Assembly (NCBI GenBank): GCA_047967505.1
Contig: CM106540.1
Length of the DNA stretch: 64,000 nt
Direction: 5' to 3' (one strand)
Source: Dipteris shenzhenensis
Taxonomy: Eukaryota > Polypodiophyta > Polypodiopsida > Gleicheniales
Shown: in pieces, positions 10,838-22,224 of the stretch
Numbering within the stretch: position 1 is the first letter of the stretch
How the letters are laid out: each line of letters opens with the position of its first letter
Made by a program: the position numbers and the translations under genes
Notes under the pieces: model-generated
What the model saw: only the letters and a program-made list of their open reading frames with translations
Database searches by the model: none
Told to the model about the DNA's origin: nothing

Positions 10838-11170
10838 GATTTAATAAAACCAATGCAGTGGTTATTTGGGATATACTAAAAACAAGCATGGGATTTATCG
10901 TTTGGGATTTACAAAAATAATTTAATAAAACTAGTGTGGTGGTTGTTTGGGATATACAAAAAACAAGTAAATATGGGATTTAATAAAACCAGCACAGTTG
11001 TTTTTTGGGATATACTTAAAGCAAGCAAGGGATTTATCATTTGGGATTTACAAAAACAATTTAATAAAACTAGCACGGTGGTTGTTTGGGATATACTAAA
11101 AACAAGCATGGGATTTGTCATTTGGGATTTACAAAAACAAGTGTGGTGGTTAGTTTGAGATTTACTAAAA
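10838..11170 (+). repeat. Minisatellite array (GTGGTTGTTTGGGAT family)
   Basis: About five alternating units, 57 to 82 bp long, begin TTTAATAAAAC(C/T)AG, continue with GTGGTTGTTTGGGATATAC, then AAACAAGCATGGGATTT and TTTGGGATTTACAAAAA. Starts are near 10841, 10921, 10979, 11060 and 11141. The same family appears inverted at 4441-4590. The open frames seen here are by-products of the repeat. Confidence 0.75.
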
Positions 11171-11533
11171 GAAGCATAGTCTCAAATACATTTTCCATTT
11201 TCTAGGATATTAAGTGGAATATTTTTTCCTTGTAATGAGACTACATTTTCTTAGTACTATCTCAGTCATCCTCATCCACAACTCTAAGACACCCCAAGAA
11301 GTGCTCATGCATGTCTAAATCCAAATTAAAGACACTTTTGCCCTTTTTTCATTGTGGCATAGGTTGTATCTAGAACTTAATAGCTCTCACTAGATGAGAG
11401 TATGCAAATGTTTGTGGACTCTTATGTAGTAGTTCATAATTGCGGCCTCTCTTAGATGTTCTTTTGTACCAAAAGTACTAGCTCGACATGACACGGTAGC
11501 AGGCGTAGTAGCAGGGAGAGTGGTGGGGGATGC
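11171..11533. other. No gene recognised; upstream of decayed gene
   Basis: AT-rich sequence. It may contain the promoter or leader of the coding relic that follows, but no defined signal was found. Confidence 0.35.
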
Positions 11534-12488
11534 ATGGCACACTACTTTGGGAGGGGTGGTGGTGGGGATGAGGATGATTTAGATGATGCAGACGTGCTAG
11601 AGTATGATGGTATGATCTACTATGACATCACTCAGACAGGAGGCATCTTGATGGATGCATGGGGGAAGGACATCATGGCCTTCATGCACTCTATAATTGC
11701 TAACAACTACAGAGATTGCTTTATTCACTACAAAGACCATCCAAAAAGGTTGGCTAATGAGACCCTCGCTACTGTTCGCTCTAGGTATCCCAATCCTCCA
11801 ATGTTTAGTTCACAGATAAATGGGCCAAGTCAAAGATTGTTACGATACTTAAAAATAAAAGATCTTCGCTTAAGAGGCAGGCACTAGCGAAGATTGCCAG
11901 GCTCGAGGGAGGTCAACCACCAAGGGGCCCGCCAAACACCGCTCACAAGCATGAGTGGAAGAAAGCAATGAAGGCAACGATGTGGACCCTAGTCTACAGC
12001 ACATGGAGGCACGAAGGATCCAAATGGAGCAATATGGAAGTGTGCATTTTGGAGCAGGGGGTGTTGAATCATGGGAGGCCCAATTTGTAAGTATCGATCT
12101 CAAATTATATTGTCTATGTAGTTTATTAGGAGGTTGTTTCTTTGTACTAACCCCTTCGCAAATTGTGTCATCTTGCAGCTTGATATTGTGGGCAGGTACC
12201 CTACTCCTATCGAAACAACCTACCACCGCCACCATCGCAAAGGATATACATGGAGGCACTTCTATGATGACAGGTTGATTACTGAGGAGCAGTATATTTG
12301 GGCTACTGGAGCACCCCCCCAGGTATTGAAAGTAATTAAATAATGTCAATATTGTAAGTAAAGATTTGGTTTTTCATACATTGATACATGTTGTCCCTCA
12401 TTTACAGGGCCCTGCAGAAGAAGATGAGGAAGAAGGAGGCACAAAAGGGGGCGAAGAAGGGAGCGAGGATGCGGAGAACTTAGATTAG
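11534..12488 (+). pseudogene. Decayed multi-exon gene, possibly plant transposon-associated
   Basis: Exon 1 opens at ATG 11534 with a glycine- and acid-rich N-terminus (GRGGGGDEDDLDDAD), then a folded-looking region to about 11860. There the frame is lost and a Lys/Arg-rich stretch continues in another frame, then a third frame runs to a GTAAGT donor near 12088. A phase-compatible exon follows CAG at about 12178 (LDIVGRYPTPIETTYHRHH), up to CCCCAG|GTATTG near 12321. A last exon after TTACAG (about 12408) codes an acidic tail ending at TAG 12486-12488. The intron borders look real, but two frameshifts break the gene. The architecture (basic middle, acidic C-terminus) resembles second genes of plant En/Spm-type elements, like the one at 39397-41060. 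This relation is inferred and weak. Confidence 0.5.
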
Positions 12489-12924
12489 TTGTAGAAGTAG
12501 TGCTAGCTACTCTTTTTTGTACTTAAAGCCACTGGCTTGGCTTCGTGCCTCTCTTGTATATACACTCCTCTTATTTTTTGTACTTGAAGCCACAGGACAT
12601 GGCTTGGCTTCATGCTATATGTACATACAAGCACTTTTTGAGATATGAATTAATATAAACTCTTTTTATTTTTTTGGCTTTCAATTTTCTTGTGCAATGT
12701 TCTATCAATTAATGCCTTGTGAACTAAATGTTTTATTTGGAATTGTAATCGTCAGCTATAGGCGTGCTTGCAAGAGTGCTAATTAAAATGCAGTTGGCTA
12801 AAAGAATTGAATTGCACAATGTGGAAATGGGATTCTTGTAACTACATAGCATACACAACATACACGTCATTCTGTTCAAGTACACAAATTTTTGCTTTTA
12901 TTAACAAAAAATATTATGTAGACC
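12489..12924. other. Downstream region of decayed gene
   Basis: Holds two related stretches, TTTTTTGTACTTAAAGCCAC near 12511 and TTTTTTGTACTTGAAGCCAC near 12573, each followed by a GGCTTGGCTTC word. Otherwise nothing was recognised. Confidence 0.4.
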
Positions 12925-13008
12925 ATCTATTAGAGCGTCTATAAATGCGTCTATGTACACGTCTCTCTGTTCAAGAGGGCATCTATTTGCACATCTATAG
13001 ACACGTTC
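12925..13008. repeat. TCTATAGACG-type minisatellite, left flank of long-LTR element
   Basis: Repeated (G/C)(A/C)(A/G)TCTAT(A/G) words. The stretch from 12943 aligns with the stretch from 20762 on the other side of the long-LTR element (GTCTATAAA, TCT(C/T)TGTTC, GCATCTAT). Element and flanks therefore share one simple-repeat target region. Confidence 0.55.
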
Positions 13009-15867
13009 TGAGGATAAAAATGAAAAAATGTTTTTACTTGTTGCACGTTGCTAGGTGAGTGCATAACTATGTACATAGCTAGTTGGTAGTAGAAATGAGC
13101 TATGGATACTCTCATAAAAGACTCCACATTGATGATATACTTTCTTGAGATGGCAGATGCTTCTCCAAGGACTTCTGGGAGATAATGAAGTGCAGTGTGG
13201 GTGCACTGGACAATTCAGGGCATGGTATCTAGAGTGTGGCAGAGTTTTGTTGAGGGATGACATGCACTCTTCATGGTTGTACTGAGTCCTTTCTGTATGA
13301 GGTTATGAGCATTTTTTTGTTGTGGTTGTCTTGTAGATCCTTTGTGTCGAGATGGTGTTCACCATATGTGGTAGTATGGGCAATATGGCACTAAATGCTG
13401 GTGGTATGCATTTGTGTCCACATAGTCAATGATTTGAGCATTAAGGACCTTGGTATAAAGTTTGAAGGGTGGAAGAGTGGTGGAAAATAAGGTGATGATG
13501 TGGCTATAATCAAAAAGGCATGCATGAAAAGGGCTACGTGATTGGAATCTTGGAGGTTTTGGATCGTGAGAGCTAGCATGAACGTGGAGATGGCGGCTGG
13601 TAGGAAGGATTTGGACTACGCAGATACGAGAGTTGGGGGTGTGAATTGGGAGCATAAAAGAGCAGTTGCACGTGGGCTTGCAGGGGGGGTTGACTTCACG
13701 TGGTGTTGAGGAGGCTTGGAGGGTCGCAAACGAAAGTACGGGGGAGCTTGGAGGACAATGGGGCAGTTGCATCTCTTCCTGGAGTGCTGCAAAGAGAGGA
13801 GGAGGGTGACGCAGATACGAGGACAGAGGGGAGCTTGGGTAGAGAGGAGAATCGACTGTCTATAGGGTCATCATGTGTGAGGAGGAGAGCTCTGTGAGGG
13901 CATGCTATAGAGTTGGGATTTTTGAGAAGGAGATGGAGTCTCTGTAGCAAGCTTGAAGACTATGGCGATGCAAGTGATACATGGGCTCAGAGGCTTGGCT
14001 GTTGAGGAGTCATCATCATGAAGACAGAGGCGGGTCCTTTATGAGCAAGAGAGAGACTATGTGGTAGTATGGGCAATATGGCACTAAATGCTGGTGGCAT
14101 GCATTTGTGTGCACATAGTCAATGATTTGAGCATTAAGGACCTTGGTATAAAGTTTGAAGGAAGGGTGGAAGAGTGGTGGAAAATAATGTGATGACGTGG
14201 CTATAATAAAAAAAGGCACACATGAAAAGGGCTACGTGATTGGAATCTTGGAGGTTTTGGATCGTGAGAGCTAACATGAATGTGGAGATGGCGGCTGGCA
14301 TGGAGGATCTCTACTACGTAGATATGAGAGTTGGGGGTGTGAATTGGGAGCATAAAACAACAGTTGCACGTGGGCTTGCAAGGGGGGTTGACTTCACATG
14401 GTGCTGAGGAGGCTTGGAGGGTCACAAATGAAAGGATGGGGGAGCTTGGAGGACAACGGGGTGGTTGCATCTCTTCCAGGAGTGCTGCAGAGAGAGGAGG
14501 GTGACACGAATATGAGGACAGAGGGGAGCTTGGGTAGAGAGGAGAGCTATTTGTAGGGTCATCATGTGTGACGAGGAGAGCTCTGTGAGGGCGTGCTATA
14601 GAGTTGGGATTTTTGAGAAGGGGATGGAGTCTCTGTAGGAAGCTTGAAGACTATGGCGATGCAAGTGATACGTGGGCTCAGAGGCTTGGCTGTTGAGGAG
14701 TCATCATCACGAAGACAAAGGCAGGTCCTATATGAGCAAGAGAGAGACATAGATGCATGGGAGTGATTGCACAAGGGTAGAATTGATCATCGTGAGCAAC
14801 AAGCAGGTCCTTTTACACCCTCAAGATGTGGATTGAGGATGTGTAGAAAGCTATGGATAGTACGACAGAGAAGGAGAAGTTGAGGCATGGATAGATATTG
14901 CTGAGAGCTTTGGAACGTGGCTGGAGGACTTTGGTAGAGAGAGTCCATGTGTGAGCAGGAGAAACCGAACTATTGGGTCACCATGCAAGGGAGGATCTCA
15001 TACATTGTAGCAGTTTCTTGAAGCTTGGAGAACCTTGGACATCACGAGATAAGAGCTCCAGGTGCTAGAGAGGCTGCGATCACCTATTGTCTAGAAGACA
15101 TGAGGATCTATCATGCGAGAGAGAACCGGTCTAAGGCATTACTACAGAGTTGGATGGAGCTGTGGCAGTGCTATCTAGGTGGGCTGATGCTTCTGGAAGG
15201 GATAAGAGCTTGACGACTGATTGAGTGGCAGTAGTAGTTGGTTGTGACTAGAGGATTATGGGTGTTGCTACTACTATCATCGTGAAGGTGAGGCCATGTC
15301 TAAAGCTAAAAGTGCTAGGGAAGAGCTCTGTGGATTGAGCAAAGGAGGTAGCTGTGTTGGATCATCCTGAAGAAAATGATCTTAAATGACAGGCTTTGCT
15401 GGAGGTCGATTGTGGCTTGGAGGTGAAGAGCAATTTGGTTGCCCATGGAATTGTCTTGACAGGAGCTCTAAGTTACTAAAGGAAACTCCAATACTGGATA
15501 TCCTTGTGGGAAGGAGATGGGAGGAAATATTTGGATTGTTAGTTAGGTGGTGAGCTCGAATCAGGCTGGATAAAAGGGTTGTTGCAAGTGTTGGGAATTT
15601 TTACAGTGAGATAGAGCTGTGTGCACAGTGGCAACTTGCGATTGCAAAGGCTTGTGTTGGGCTATGTAGTCCACTTGTTTTTTTAATAAAAGAGTCGTTT
15701 AGCTTCTAGAGGAAATGCAACCAGAGTGTGAGATGTGTCTGGAGGTGTGTAGAGACAAGGATGTGGAATGAATTCCTTTTACCTTGTGATTGTGTTGTTC
15801 GGTTGTTTTAAATGTGGATGAGGGTGGCTCTGAAGGTGGATTGGGCTCTACTATTTTTGTCCATCCA
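13009..15867 (+). repeat. Left LTR of long-LTR element
   Basis: It is 2859 bp and matches 18405-20760 along its length. It is longer because it contains a 693-bp internal tandem duplication (13366-14750). Many short open frames occur on both strands and recur in both LTRs; none looks like a gene. Confidence 0.72.
13366..14750. repeat. Tandem duplication of 693 bp inside left LTR
   Basis: The copies start ATGTGGTAGTATGGGCAATA at 13366 and 14059 and run to the ATGAGCAAGAGAGAGAC word before each end. The right LTR has only one copy of this unit, so the duplication arose after insertion or before an unequal exchange. Confidence 0.75.
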
Positions 15868-16209
15868 TGCTTTGGTCCCTCCACGGAGGAAGTTCACTTC
15901 AGTTTACAAGACTGAAAGAGGAGATGTTCTGAGCTGTGTTGCAAGCAATGGGGAGAAATCCATACGAGAGTGATATAGTGTGAGTGGTGTGGAGAATATG
16001 GTCACAGGAAGGATAGATGCATTGAGGTCCCGCTACGTGGGATCCAACTCCAAGCCAGAGTGCAGAGAGCTCTGAGAGTACTTGCCTATTGGAAAAAGAA
16101 TGCTCTTTGAATGCAAAGTGAGCTTCTTTAGTAGTGTGTTTGTTTTGTTGCCTTCCAGTTTTGTTGTGGTTGAGAAAGCCATGGTGTGACAGTTGAAAGA
16201 TTGTAAGAG

Positions 16210-18355
16210 ATGGCATAGGACTTTCCAAAGTTTTGGGGGATGCCATATGAGAACGCAGTGAGATTCCTAGAAAAGATGGAATTTATAGCACTTATGAAAG
16301 ATAGGGCAACCCCTGAGATTTTGTTTCAGATAATGAATTATTGCTTGCACGGAGATGCAAAAGCATGGCTACAGACTCAAGTTTCTGCCTTCGGGACTGC
16401 TCATCCTCAGCAACAAAATCCAGAGTATACAGTGGTGAGAGTAGCTTTCCTTGTACGGTTTGCACAAGCCAGGAGCCCTAATGAAGTTTGGAAAGAGCTA
16501 TGCAAAGTAAGATAGTTGGAGGAGCAGGATGTTGACCAGTACCTAATTTAGTTTGGGAGGTTATGGAGTTTATGGTGTAAAGCTCTTATGCCAGACGTAC
16601 CTCCTTAGATGATTAAGAGAGACCGCTCTATTTCAGGCTTGAAGCCTTCATTCCGTTTGAAGGTGGAGCTGAAGAATATTGATAGTTTTGAGAATGCAGT
16701 CAGAGTGGCCAGAGAGGAGTGGAAAGTCAAGAGATTGAGGTAGCTTGGCATGCAAGAGGAGCCTAAAACCCTAGTCAGCAGGTCAGAAATGATCAAGGCA
16801 TATGTAGAGAGAGAGTCGGTGTCTATTCTTGTACAGGATGATTCCCTGAGAAAGGATTTGCATGAAGCTATGGAGCTGATGAAAACACTTAGCCTAAATT
16901 GGATGGAGATTGTAGGAAGAAGCAGAGGTCAAAATAACAGGAGAGAGGCTATGGATGGAGGAGAAGGAAGTTTAGCTAGTGCAAGGAGAGTACCAAGTTA
17001 TGTGATGAGCTGTAGGCTGGAATTGGAAGAGGAACCTGAGGAGACAGTCATAGATGAAGAGAGATTTTTTGAGTGAGACAGAGGAAGAGGCATCTCATCA
17101 GAGGAAGAGAGTCAGTTGTCTTCAATGTTGAAGGAACTAGATGCATATAGAGTTGATGATGTAGGGGAGCTAGAAATCATTACACTTATGAATGGAGGCT
17201 TGTCAGTTGCTATGGAGAAGAGTGCTGCTTAGCTAGATCTGTGTGAGGTGGCAAAGGAGAGCCCAGAGAAGGGGTTGCTGCCATAGATGGCAAAAAGGTT
17301 GAGAATCAATTAAAGGCAGCTAAGGATGAATTTGTGTGTGTAGATGATGATCATGCTCCAGTGTTAGGTGATGATGTGCCTATGATGGCTGAATGCAATC
17401 AGTTCGTGGTTGACACTGTGATTGTGCATACTGAAGGGGATGAGATCTTAGGTTCAGCAAGTGAGGAAGAAAGAGGTGAAACTAGCAATGAGGATGAGAA
17501 ATCAATCATGCTTGACAGTGATGAAGTTGATGTGGCTATTACTGATAAAGTAAAAGACCTACAATCAACAAGTGTTGATTGTGTGCATGCAAACTTTGAT
17601 GTGTATGAGGACGTTAAGATTCAGTGTTTACAAGATGATGGTGATTCAGATGATGAGCTGGATTGCTTCCTTGATGATGCACTAGATGATATGTTAGCAT
17701 TGATCTCTTCGAAAAAGAATGTAAACACTAGTATGCATGTTGAGCAGGATGGTAGTGATAGTGTGGTTGATGATTAGCTAGATGCTTTACTTGATGATAC
17801 CCTCATGGATTTTGCATGTGTGGTTGCCAATGACAAGAAAGAGTGTGCTGATATGTTTGAACATTCTTCAGGTGGGAAGGATGTTATTTGCTCCTGGGTG
17901 ATCTTGATAATTCATGTGATGGGTTAAGATTTGTAGCTTACCAAGTTGACGCAATAGGGTCTATTGAGAAGTCCCTAATCATAGATTATGAGCTGGTTAT
18001 GCCCGTGAGATCTATGTGTGAGGTAGTGATGTCAAAAGGTGTGACTCATGAGAAGAGGAGCAAGACTCATGATACAAGTGTGATGGCTAATATCCAGTGG
18101 AGTTATGTGATATCTTGGTAGGATAAGCTATGGGATCCTGGAGGCTTAGTGAGGATGTGGGTATATGGAAGGAGTAGGTGGCTACATCAATTTGGTGTAT
18201 TGTTGATTCCTTTTGATCCAGGGGGATGGTGGGTTATGCATATCTAGCAATGGAGGGTTCAAAGTTATCCTTTTGATCCGGGAGGAGAAAAGCAGAGGCA
18301 TAGAGTACAAGCTTGCTTTGTTTTTGATTCAGGTGGTTTGCTGATGTTTTTCTTT
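16210..18355 (+). pseudogene. Gag-like relic with repeated TAG stops, then acidic region
   Basis: From ATG 16210 a frame reads as a retrotransposon gag domain: a FLEKME...LHGDAKAWL helix-rich start (about 16258-16370), the RF...E.W.EL core (about 16460-16500), DVDQYL...FGRLW (about 16528-16565) and IKRD..SGLKPSF (16612-16655). It is interrupted by in-frame TAG at 16216, 16513, 16549, 16606, 16741 and 17230, and TGA at 17074. After a frameshift near 17275 an acidic frame runs to TAG at 17775. Later fragments (17888-18355) contain PFDPGG words. No zinc knuckle was found. It would have supplied a particle protein for a non-autonomous element. It is now inactive unless the stops are corrected. 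Confidence 0.65.
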
Positions 18356-18404
18356 AGCTGCTGGACATGAATGTCATAGCAAAAGAAAGAGGTTGCTAAA
18401 GATG

Positions 18405-20760
18405 TGTGGATAAAAATGGAAAAATGTTTTTTACTTGTTGCATGTTGCTGGGTGAGTGCATAGCTATGTACATAGCTAGTTGGTAGTAGAAATGAGCTAT
18501 GGATACTCTCATAAAAGACTCCACATTGATGATACACTTTCTTGAGATGGCAGATGCTTCTCCAACGACTTCTGGGAGATAATGAAGTGCAATGTGGGTG
18601 CACCAGACAATTTCAAGCATGGTATCCAGAGTGTGGTGGAGTTTTGTTGAGGGATGACATGCACTATTCATGGTTGTCCCGAGTCCTTTCTGTATGGAGG
18701 CATGAGAATTTTTTTGTTGTGGTTGTCTTGTAGATCCTTTGTGTCAGGATGGTGTTCACCATATGTGGTAGTATGCACAATATGGCACTAAATGCTGGTG
18801 GTATGCATTTGTGTGCACATAGTCAATGATTTGAGCATTAAGGGCCTTGGTATAAAGTTTGAAGGAAGGGTGGAAGAGTGGTGGAAAATAAGGTGATGAT
18901 GTGGCTATAATAAAAAAGGCATGCATGAAAAGAGCTACGTGATTGGAATCTTGGAGGTTCTGGATCATGAGAGCTGGCATGAACGTGGAGATGGCGGCTG
19001 GTAGGAAGGATCTGGACTACGCAGATACGGGAGTTGGGGGTGTGAATTGGGAGCATAAAAGAGCAGCTGTGTGTGGGCTTGCAGGGGGGTTGACTTCACG
19101 TGGAGTTGAGGAGGCTTGGAGGGTCGCAGATGAAAGGATGGGGGAGCTTGGAGGACAACAAGGCGGTTGCATCTCTTCCAAGAGTGCTACAGAGAGAGGA
19201 GGAGGGCAATGCGAATACGAGGACAGAGGGGAGCTATGTGAATTGGGAGCATAAAAGAGCAGCTGTGTGTGGGCTTGCAGGGGGGTTGACTTCACGTGGA
19301 GATGAGGTGGCTTGGAGGGTCGCAAATGAAAGGATGGGGGAGCTTGGAGGACAACAAGGCGGTTGCATCTCTTCCAAGAGTGCTACAGAGAGAGGAGGAG
19401 GGCGAGGTGGATATGAGGACAGAGGGGAGCTTGGGTAGAGAGGAGAACCGGCTGTCTGTAGGGTCATCATGTGTGAGGAGGAGAGCTCTGTGAGGGCATG
19501 CTATAGAGTTGGGATTTTTGAGAAGGAGATGGAGTCTCTGTAGGAAGCTTGAAGACTATGGCGATGCAAGTGATACGTGGGCTCAGAGGCTTGGCTGTTG
19601 AGGAGTCATCATCATGAAGACAGAGGCAGGTGCTATATGAGCAAGAGAGAGACATAGATGCATGGGAGTGATTGCGCAAGGGCAGAATTGATCATCGTGA
19701 GCGACAAGTAGGTCCTTTTACATCCTCAAGGTGTGGACTGAGGCTGTGTAGAATGGTATGGACTATATGACAGAGAAGGAGAAGCTGAGGCACAGTTAGA
19801 TATTGTTGAGAGCTTTGGAACGTGGCTAGAGGACTTTGGTAGAGAGAGTTCATGTGTGAGTAGTAGAAACCGCACTATTGGGTCACCATGCAAGGGAGGA
19901 TCTTAGACATTGTAGCAATTTCTTGAGGCTTGGAGAACCTTGGACATCACGAGACAAGAGCTCCAGGTGCTAGAGAAGCTGCGATCACCTATTGTCTAGA
20001 AGACGTGAGGATCTATCATGCGAGAGAGAACCGGTCTAAGGCATTACTACAGAGTTGGATGGAGCTATGGCAATGCTATCTAGGTGGGCTAATGCTTCTG
20101 GAAGGATAAGAGCTTGACGACTGATTGAGTAGCAATAGTAGTTGGTTGTGACTAGAGGATTATGGGCATCGCTAGTACTATCATCGTGAAGATGAGGCTA
20201 TGTCTAGAGCTAAAAGAGCCACGGAAGAGCTCTATGGATTGAGCAAAGGAGGTAGCTGTGTTGGATTGTCCCAAAGCAAATGACCTTAAATGACAGGCTT
20301 TTCTGGAGGTCGATTGTGGCTTGGAGGTGAAGAGCAATTTGGTTGCCTGTGGAATTGTCTTGTCAGGAGCTCGAAGTTACTAAAGGAAACCGCAATGCTA
20401 GATATCCTTGTGGGAAGATGGGAGGAAATATCTGGATTGTCAGTTAGGTGGTGATAGGCTAGATAAAAGGGTTGGTACAAGTGTTGGGAATTTTTACAGT
20501 GAGATAGAGCTATGTGCATAGTGGCGACTTGTGCTTGCAAAGGCTTGTGTTGGGCTATGTAGTCCACTTGTTTTTAAAAAAAAAGAGTTGTTTGGCTTCT
20601 AGAAGAAATGTAACTAGAGTGTGAGATGTGTCCGGTGGTGTGTAGAGACAAGGATGTGGAATGAATGCCTTTTACCTTGTGATTGTGTTGTTCGGTTGTT
20701 TTAAACGTGGATGAGGGTGGCTGTGAAGGCAGATTGGGCTCTACTGTTTTTGTCCATCCA
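18405..20760 (+). repeat. Right LTR of long-LTR element
   Basis: It is 2356 bp and matches the left LTR. It has its own 196-bp tandem duplication (19041-19236 and 19237-19432, each starting TGTGAATTGGGAGCATAAAA). It ends TCCATCCA, after which the TCTATA minisatellite resumes. Confidence 0.72.
19041..19432. repeat. Tandem duplication of 196 bp inside right LTR
   Basis: Two adjacent copies share GAGCAGCTGTGTGTGGGCTT and AGGATGGGGGAGCTTGGAGG. The corresponding site in the left LTR is a single copy per 693-bp unit. Confidence 0.75.
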
Positions 20761-20930
20761 ATGTCTATAAACACATCTATATACATGTTTCTTTGTTCTA
20801 GTAGAGCATCTATAGGCGTGTCTGTCTGTTATATAGACGTGCCTTTAGATGCGAGTCTTTAGATGCACCAATAGACACACAAATAGATGTGCCCGTAAGT
20901 TTTTTTTAAAGTTATGGAAACACGTCTGTG
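20761..20930. repeat. TCTATA-type minisatellite, right flank of long-LTR element
   Basis: The first 60 bases align with 12943-13000. More degenerate TAGA(C/T)G(C/T)G words continue to about 20930. Confidence 0.55.
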
Positions 20931-21666
20931 TGCACATTTGTAGGTGCTTTGTCTTGTTGTGTTTGTGCAGATGATCCCATCTCAACCTACATCGATCCAT
21001 GCCATCTACTACCCTTTCCACCACACAAACCATACCATTAGATGTAGGAGGCACTCACACACCTTCTAGAACCATAGCCCTTCAAGCATCCCTTAGGAGA
21101 ACCATTAAAATATGATATAGAAAAACTTTAAAAGGAGTAACCTATACCTTCTAGTCACACACTCTTTAGCAAGTGGATGAAACATCACATGGATGAAGTT
21201 TTTAAACATCATCGATGGGAGTTATGGGATGTATTGAGGGAAGGAAATATAGGATGAATTGCTCTGAGTAAAACAACGTATTCAAATGAAACTAAAAATT
21301 ACAAAAGAAGTATGTAGTACAGATATTCACATTCCATTGCCTGGAGGCTAGTTTTGGACCTCTAAGCACCATTGCCACAATGTTAAGCACCTCTCTCATA
21401 GGTGCTTTTTCAGTTTCTATTCTTCTTCCAACCCTTGGATAGCCAAATTCCAATCATTTGAGTGTACATGTTCGCGATTTTCCTTGCCTTCCCTCAATGT
21501 ATCCCGTACCTCCAATCATGTTCAGGCTTTCCTTGTTTTTTTTTGGGTTCGCAAGAAATTGGAGATTGGGGACTTTGAGAAAGGATTGAATGGCCTATGC
21601 ATGGGCCATGGCACATATGCTCTTTTTTAGAGGTTGGACTAGAGGGAGGGAACCATAGTCAATTGG
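20931..21666. other. No gene recognised
   Basis: Ordinary AT-rich sequence with no repeat partner noticed in this window. Confidence 0.35.
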
Positions 21667-22224
21667 ATGGGAGGTGCATGCCCAATCCTACTTGTTAATC
21701 TCGATCATCTTTCTTTCCATTTTACAAATCAAGAGTTAGTCATACTTTCTAAATTGTTACATACAACAGTCTTAGAGTACGAGGTGGCAGGAGGGATTAA
21801 AAGAGACGTCCCTTGTCTTGCATTAGTATGCATGCCATTGGCATCTACGTGGGAGAAAGCAGCCAACCGGGCGACATGCGTTCAGTATGCTTGGCTAGGC
21901 AAAGAATGCCAATGTAGAGGAGCAAGCTTGGTTGCTAGTACTGGTAGTGCCAAGGCTTGGTGGGGCGAAACACCGTTGTTGCCAGGCAATGCACTGTGCA
22001 GCTTTGTTGCCGAGAGGCGGTCCCTTCTCCGTATTGTCCTCTGTGTTGGAGTCTCGAGAATCCTTGTTTGGAGGTTCTGCTTTGGAAATCGGCGGTGGTA
22101 CTCATGTGCATATCTGGAATCATCGGGACTCAGTGGGGAGACATTTCGCACCCGCCTCGTAGGCAGCCATTGTTTGGAGCTCATTGGGGAGCCAGTTGGC
22201 ACCCGCCTCGGTCTTTCCACGTAG
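21667..22224 (+). other. Unassigned open frame of 185 codons
   Basis: An ATG frame of 185 codons, more GC-rich than its surroundings. The peptide has many Cys, Trp and Leu residues but no domain that I recognise. The opposite strand is also open (22235-21882), which lowers the likelihood of coding. Downstream, CTATATAG at about 22325 followed by CTTCACTCTCCCG and GTAAGTT near 22374 looks like a promoter with a leader exon and splice donor. The block could be an LTR or promoter region rather than a gene. No function is proposed. Confidence 0.25.

Larger units (their letters stand above)
13009..20760 (+). mobile_element. Non-autonomous long-LTR retroelement (TR-GAG/LARD-like)
   Basis: Two direct repeats of 2.86 and 2.36 kb flank a 2.5-kb interior. 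They start TGAGGATAAAAATG and TGTGGATAAAAATG and both end TTTTTGTCCATCCA. The interior holds a gag-like relic followed by an acidic reading frame, and no protease, integrase or reverse transcriptase was found. A purine-rich AAAAGAAAGAGG (18381-18392) just before the second repeat could be the polypurine tract. TGG at 15873 starts a possible primer-binding site, not matched to a known tRNA. Known non-autonomous classes with this layout are TR-GAG and LARD elements. A 5-bp target duplication is not seen (CGTTC on the left, ATGTC on the right), and both flanks are minisatellite. Confidence 0.7.

Noticed and set aside
16210-17777. UAG read as glutamine (alternative code or programmed read-through)
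   Set aside because: TAG is a genuine stop in element A pol and elsewhere in the window, and the sequence is plant nuclear DNA. Decay of methylated CAG is simpler.
13051-20786. Many 60-140 codon frames in the long LTRs
   Set aside because: They recur in both LTRs in all orientations, with frameshifts between copies, and lack any domain.
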